Below, in pieces: positions 62,865 through 64,000 of a DNA stretch of 64,000 nt (the stretch's first letter is position 1; every line of letters begins with the position of its first letter). The stretch spans positions 62,001 to 126,000 of the forward strand of contig NZ_CP039383.2 of NCBI RefSeq assembly GCF_004803715.2, written 5' to 3'. The notes beneath the pieces were generated by a model. It searched no databases, had not been told where the DNA came from, and worked only from the letters and a program-made list of their open reading frames with translations. Both the position numbers and the translations under genes were made by a program. Origin of the DNA: Luteimonas yindakuii (GTDB lineage: Bacteria; Pseudomonadota; Gammaproteobacteria; Xanthomonadales; Xanthomonadaceae).

Positions 62865-64000
62865 ATGTACGACAGCATTCTCGATGCCCTGCGCCGCGGC
62901 GCGCCCGGCGAGGCCCTGGCCGCCGCGCGCGACCTCACCACCACCCGCCCCGACGATGGCCGGGCCTGGGAGCTGATGGCGCAGGCGCAGCGGATGGGTG
63001 GCGACGCCGACGGCGCGCTCGCCAGCCTCGACCACGCGATCGCGCTGCAGCCCGACGAAGCCGCGCTGCAGTTCCAGCGCGCCGCCATCCTGCTGGCCCG
63101 GCGCGACATCGACGCCGCGACCACCGCGCTGACGCGCACGCTCGAACTCGACCCCAACCGCTACCAGGCCTACATCGTGCAGGCCGAACTCGCGATCGGC
63201 CGCGGCGACCTCGACGAGGCCGAGCGGCTGGAGAAGATGGCCGCGCGGCTCGGCGAGGGCGATCCGGGCCTGTCCGCGGTGCGCGGCATGATCGCGCTGC
63301 GCCGCGGCGACCGCGACCGCGCGCTGTCGATCCTGTCCAGTGCCGTCGAGCGCCACGCCGACGACCCGCAGCTGCTCAACGCGCTCGCCTTCGCCTACAT
63401 CGCCAAGGACCACCTCGCCTTCGCCGAGCAGACCCTCCTGCGCCTGGTGCAGCTGGTGCCGGGCAACACCCCGGCGCGTCGCCTGCTGGCCGACGTGGTG
63501 CTGCGCCAGGGCCGCCCGGCCGAGGCGGCCACCCATATCGAGCAGGTGCTGGCCGCCGGCCCGGCGTCGACCGAGCACCTGCGCTTTGCCGGCGCGCTCG
63601 ACCTCCAGCTCGGCCAGCTGCCGCAGGCGGTGGCGCGGCTCAAGCAGGTGCTGGCACGCACGCCCGACGACCGCACCGCGCTCGACCTGCTGATGCGCGC
63701 CTGGGAGCTGCAGGACGATCGCGACGACGCCCGCGCCACCCTCGAGGCCGCGCTCGCCACCAGCCCGCGCAACCCGGCGCTGTGGGATGCGCGGCTCGGC
63801 GTGGACGGCAGCGATCCCGCCGCCGCCCTGGCGGTGGTCGAGCGCTGGAACGCGGCGATGCCGGATTCGGTACCCGCGGTGCAGGCACGCGTGAGCGTGG
63901 CCCAGGCCGCCGGCGACCAGCCCGCAGCGGAAGCCGCCGCGCGCGAGCTCACGCGCCGCCTGCCCGGCGATGCGCGTGCGCAGACGCTGCTGCTGGACCT
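62865..64000 (+). CDS. TPR-repeat protein, N-terminal part (partial)
   Basis: The first 378 codons of a TPR protein that runs off the window. MYDSILDALRRGAPGEALAA starts an array of about ten 34-residue helical repeats, for example AWELMAQAQRMGGDADGALA, DEAALQFQRAAILLARRDIDA and GRPAEAATHIEQVLAAGPAS. No signal peptide is seen. Such proteins can be sulfotransferase-TPR or PEP-CTERM types, but the C-terminal part is needed to tell. It follows the hydrolase gene by 78 bp. Confidence 0.8.
   Translation, partial: MYDSILDALRRGAPGEALAAARDLTTTRPDDGRAWELMAQAQRMGGDADGALASLDHAIALQPDEAALQFQRAAILLARRDIDAATTALTRTLELDPNRYQAYIVQAELAIGRGDLDEAERLEKMAARLGEGDPGLSAVRGMIALRRGDRDRALSILSSAVERHADDPQLLNALAFAYIAKDHLAFAEQTLLRLVQLVPGNTPARRLLADVVLRQGRPAEAATHIEQVLAAGPASTEHLRFAGALDLQLGQLPQAVARLKQVLARTPDDRTALDLLMRAWELQDDRDDARATLEAALATSPRNPALWDARLGVDGSDPAAALAVVERWNAAMPDSVPAVQARVSVAQAAGDQPAAEAAARELTRRLPGDARAQTLLLD

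Overview
The window is a 64 kb piece of a GC-rich (about 70% by eye) gammaproteobacterial chromosome. The protein mix points to the Lysobacteraceae/Xanthomonadaceae (Luteimonas/Lysobacter-like): a fused indolepyruvate ferredoxin oxidoreductase, DUF885 and TolB-amidohydrolase lipoprotein or secreted hydrolases, a Dcp dipeptidase, a DUF6630 protein, an egtBD pair, and REP-like intergenic repeats built on GGGAGAGGG and CCCGCGAAGGCGGG. The genus is inferred. Genes are dense and often overlap by 4 bp. I see no tRNA, rRNA, insertion sequence or CRISPR array.

Layout. 1-4.4 kb: the end of recD, the mgtE magnesium channel, an SRPBCC/AHSA1 protein, and small conserved proteins. A decayed 78-bp copy of the AHSA1 gene lies at 3983-4060. 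4.5-11.5 kb is the accessory-looking part: a higBA toxin-antitoxin pair with its palindromic operator, a zinc-ribbon plus Mrr-type nuclease, rtcB RNA ligase, a quinone-reductase-like dehydrogenase, an OmdA-like protein, and an orphan type VI secretion module (PAAR protein, M15-like peptidoglycan hydrolase candidate, exported immunity candidate). 11.5-20.7 kb: a TonB-like proline-rich protein, Dcp dipeptidase, a DUF378 and fasciclin pair facing a MerR-B12 regulator, a VanZ-like protein, an outer-membrane protein, a UGT-type glycosyltransferase and a DUF421 protein.

20.7-34.7 kb: a 1143-residue TolB-propeller/amidohydrolase, a GST-VOC-VOC operon divergent from an HxlR-SCP2 regulator, an M28 peptidase, a YkgJ-type cysteine-cluster gene with two small genes, YaeQ, a DUF885 lipoprotein, a tandem paralog pair, folE and a YchJ protein. 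34.7-43.3 kb: ergothioneine genes egtB-egtD, an MltB-like transglycosylase overlapping a sugar mutarotase, small lipoproteins, topoisomerase IB, an alpha/beta hydrolase lipoprotein and an ICMT-like methyltransferase. 43.4-47.2 kb: the indolepyruvate ferredoxin oxidoreductase gene, split by three single-base shifts in short homopolymers and carrying a REP-like palindrome inside the coding region.

47.4-64 kb: a TPR protein, an ankyrin lipoprotein, a large lipase-like protein without a signal peptide, gamma-glutamyltransferase, two small exported proteins, a Ycf46-like AAA ATPase divergent from a ParA-SixA-YceI-phospholipase D run, two tiny tandem paralogous genes ending in an RFR motif, a hotdog thioesterase, PlsC with a YheT hydrolase, and the start of a TPR protein that runs off the end.

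The items most worth a second look are the PAAR-effector-immunity module, the tandem EFG...RFR micro-proteins, the B12 regulator that lacks CarH light-sensing ligands yet faces 11-bp TGTAC repeats, and the REP-bearing, frameshifted oxidoreductase.
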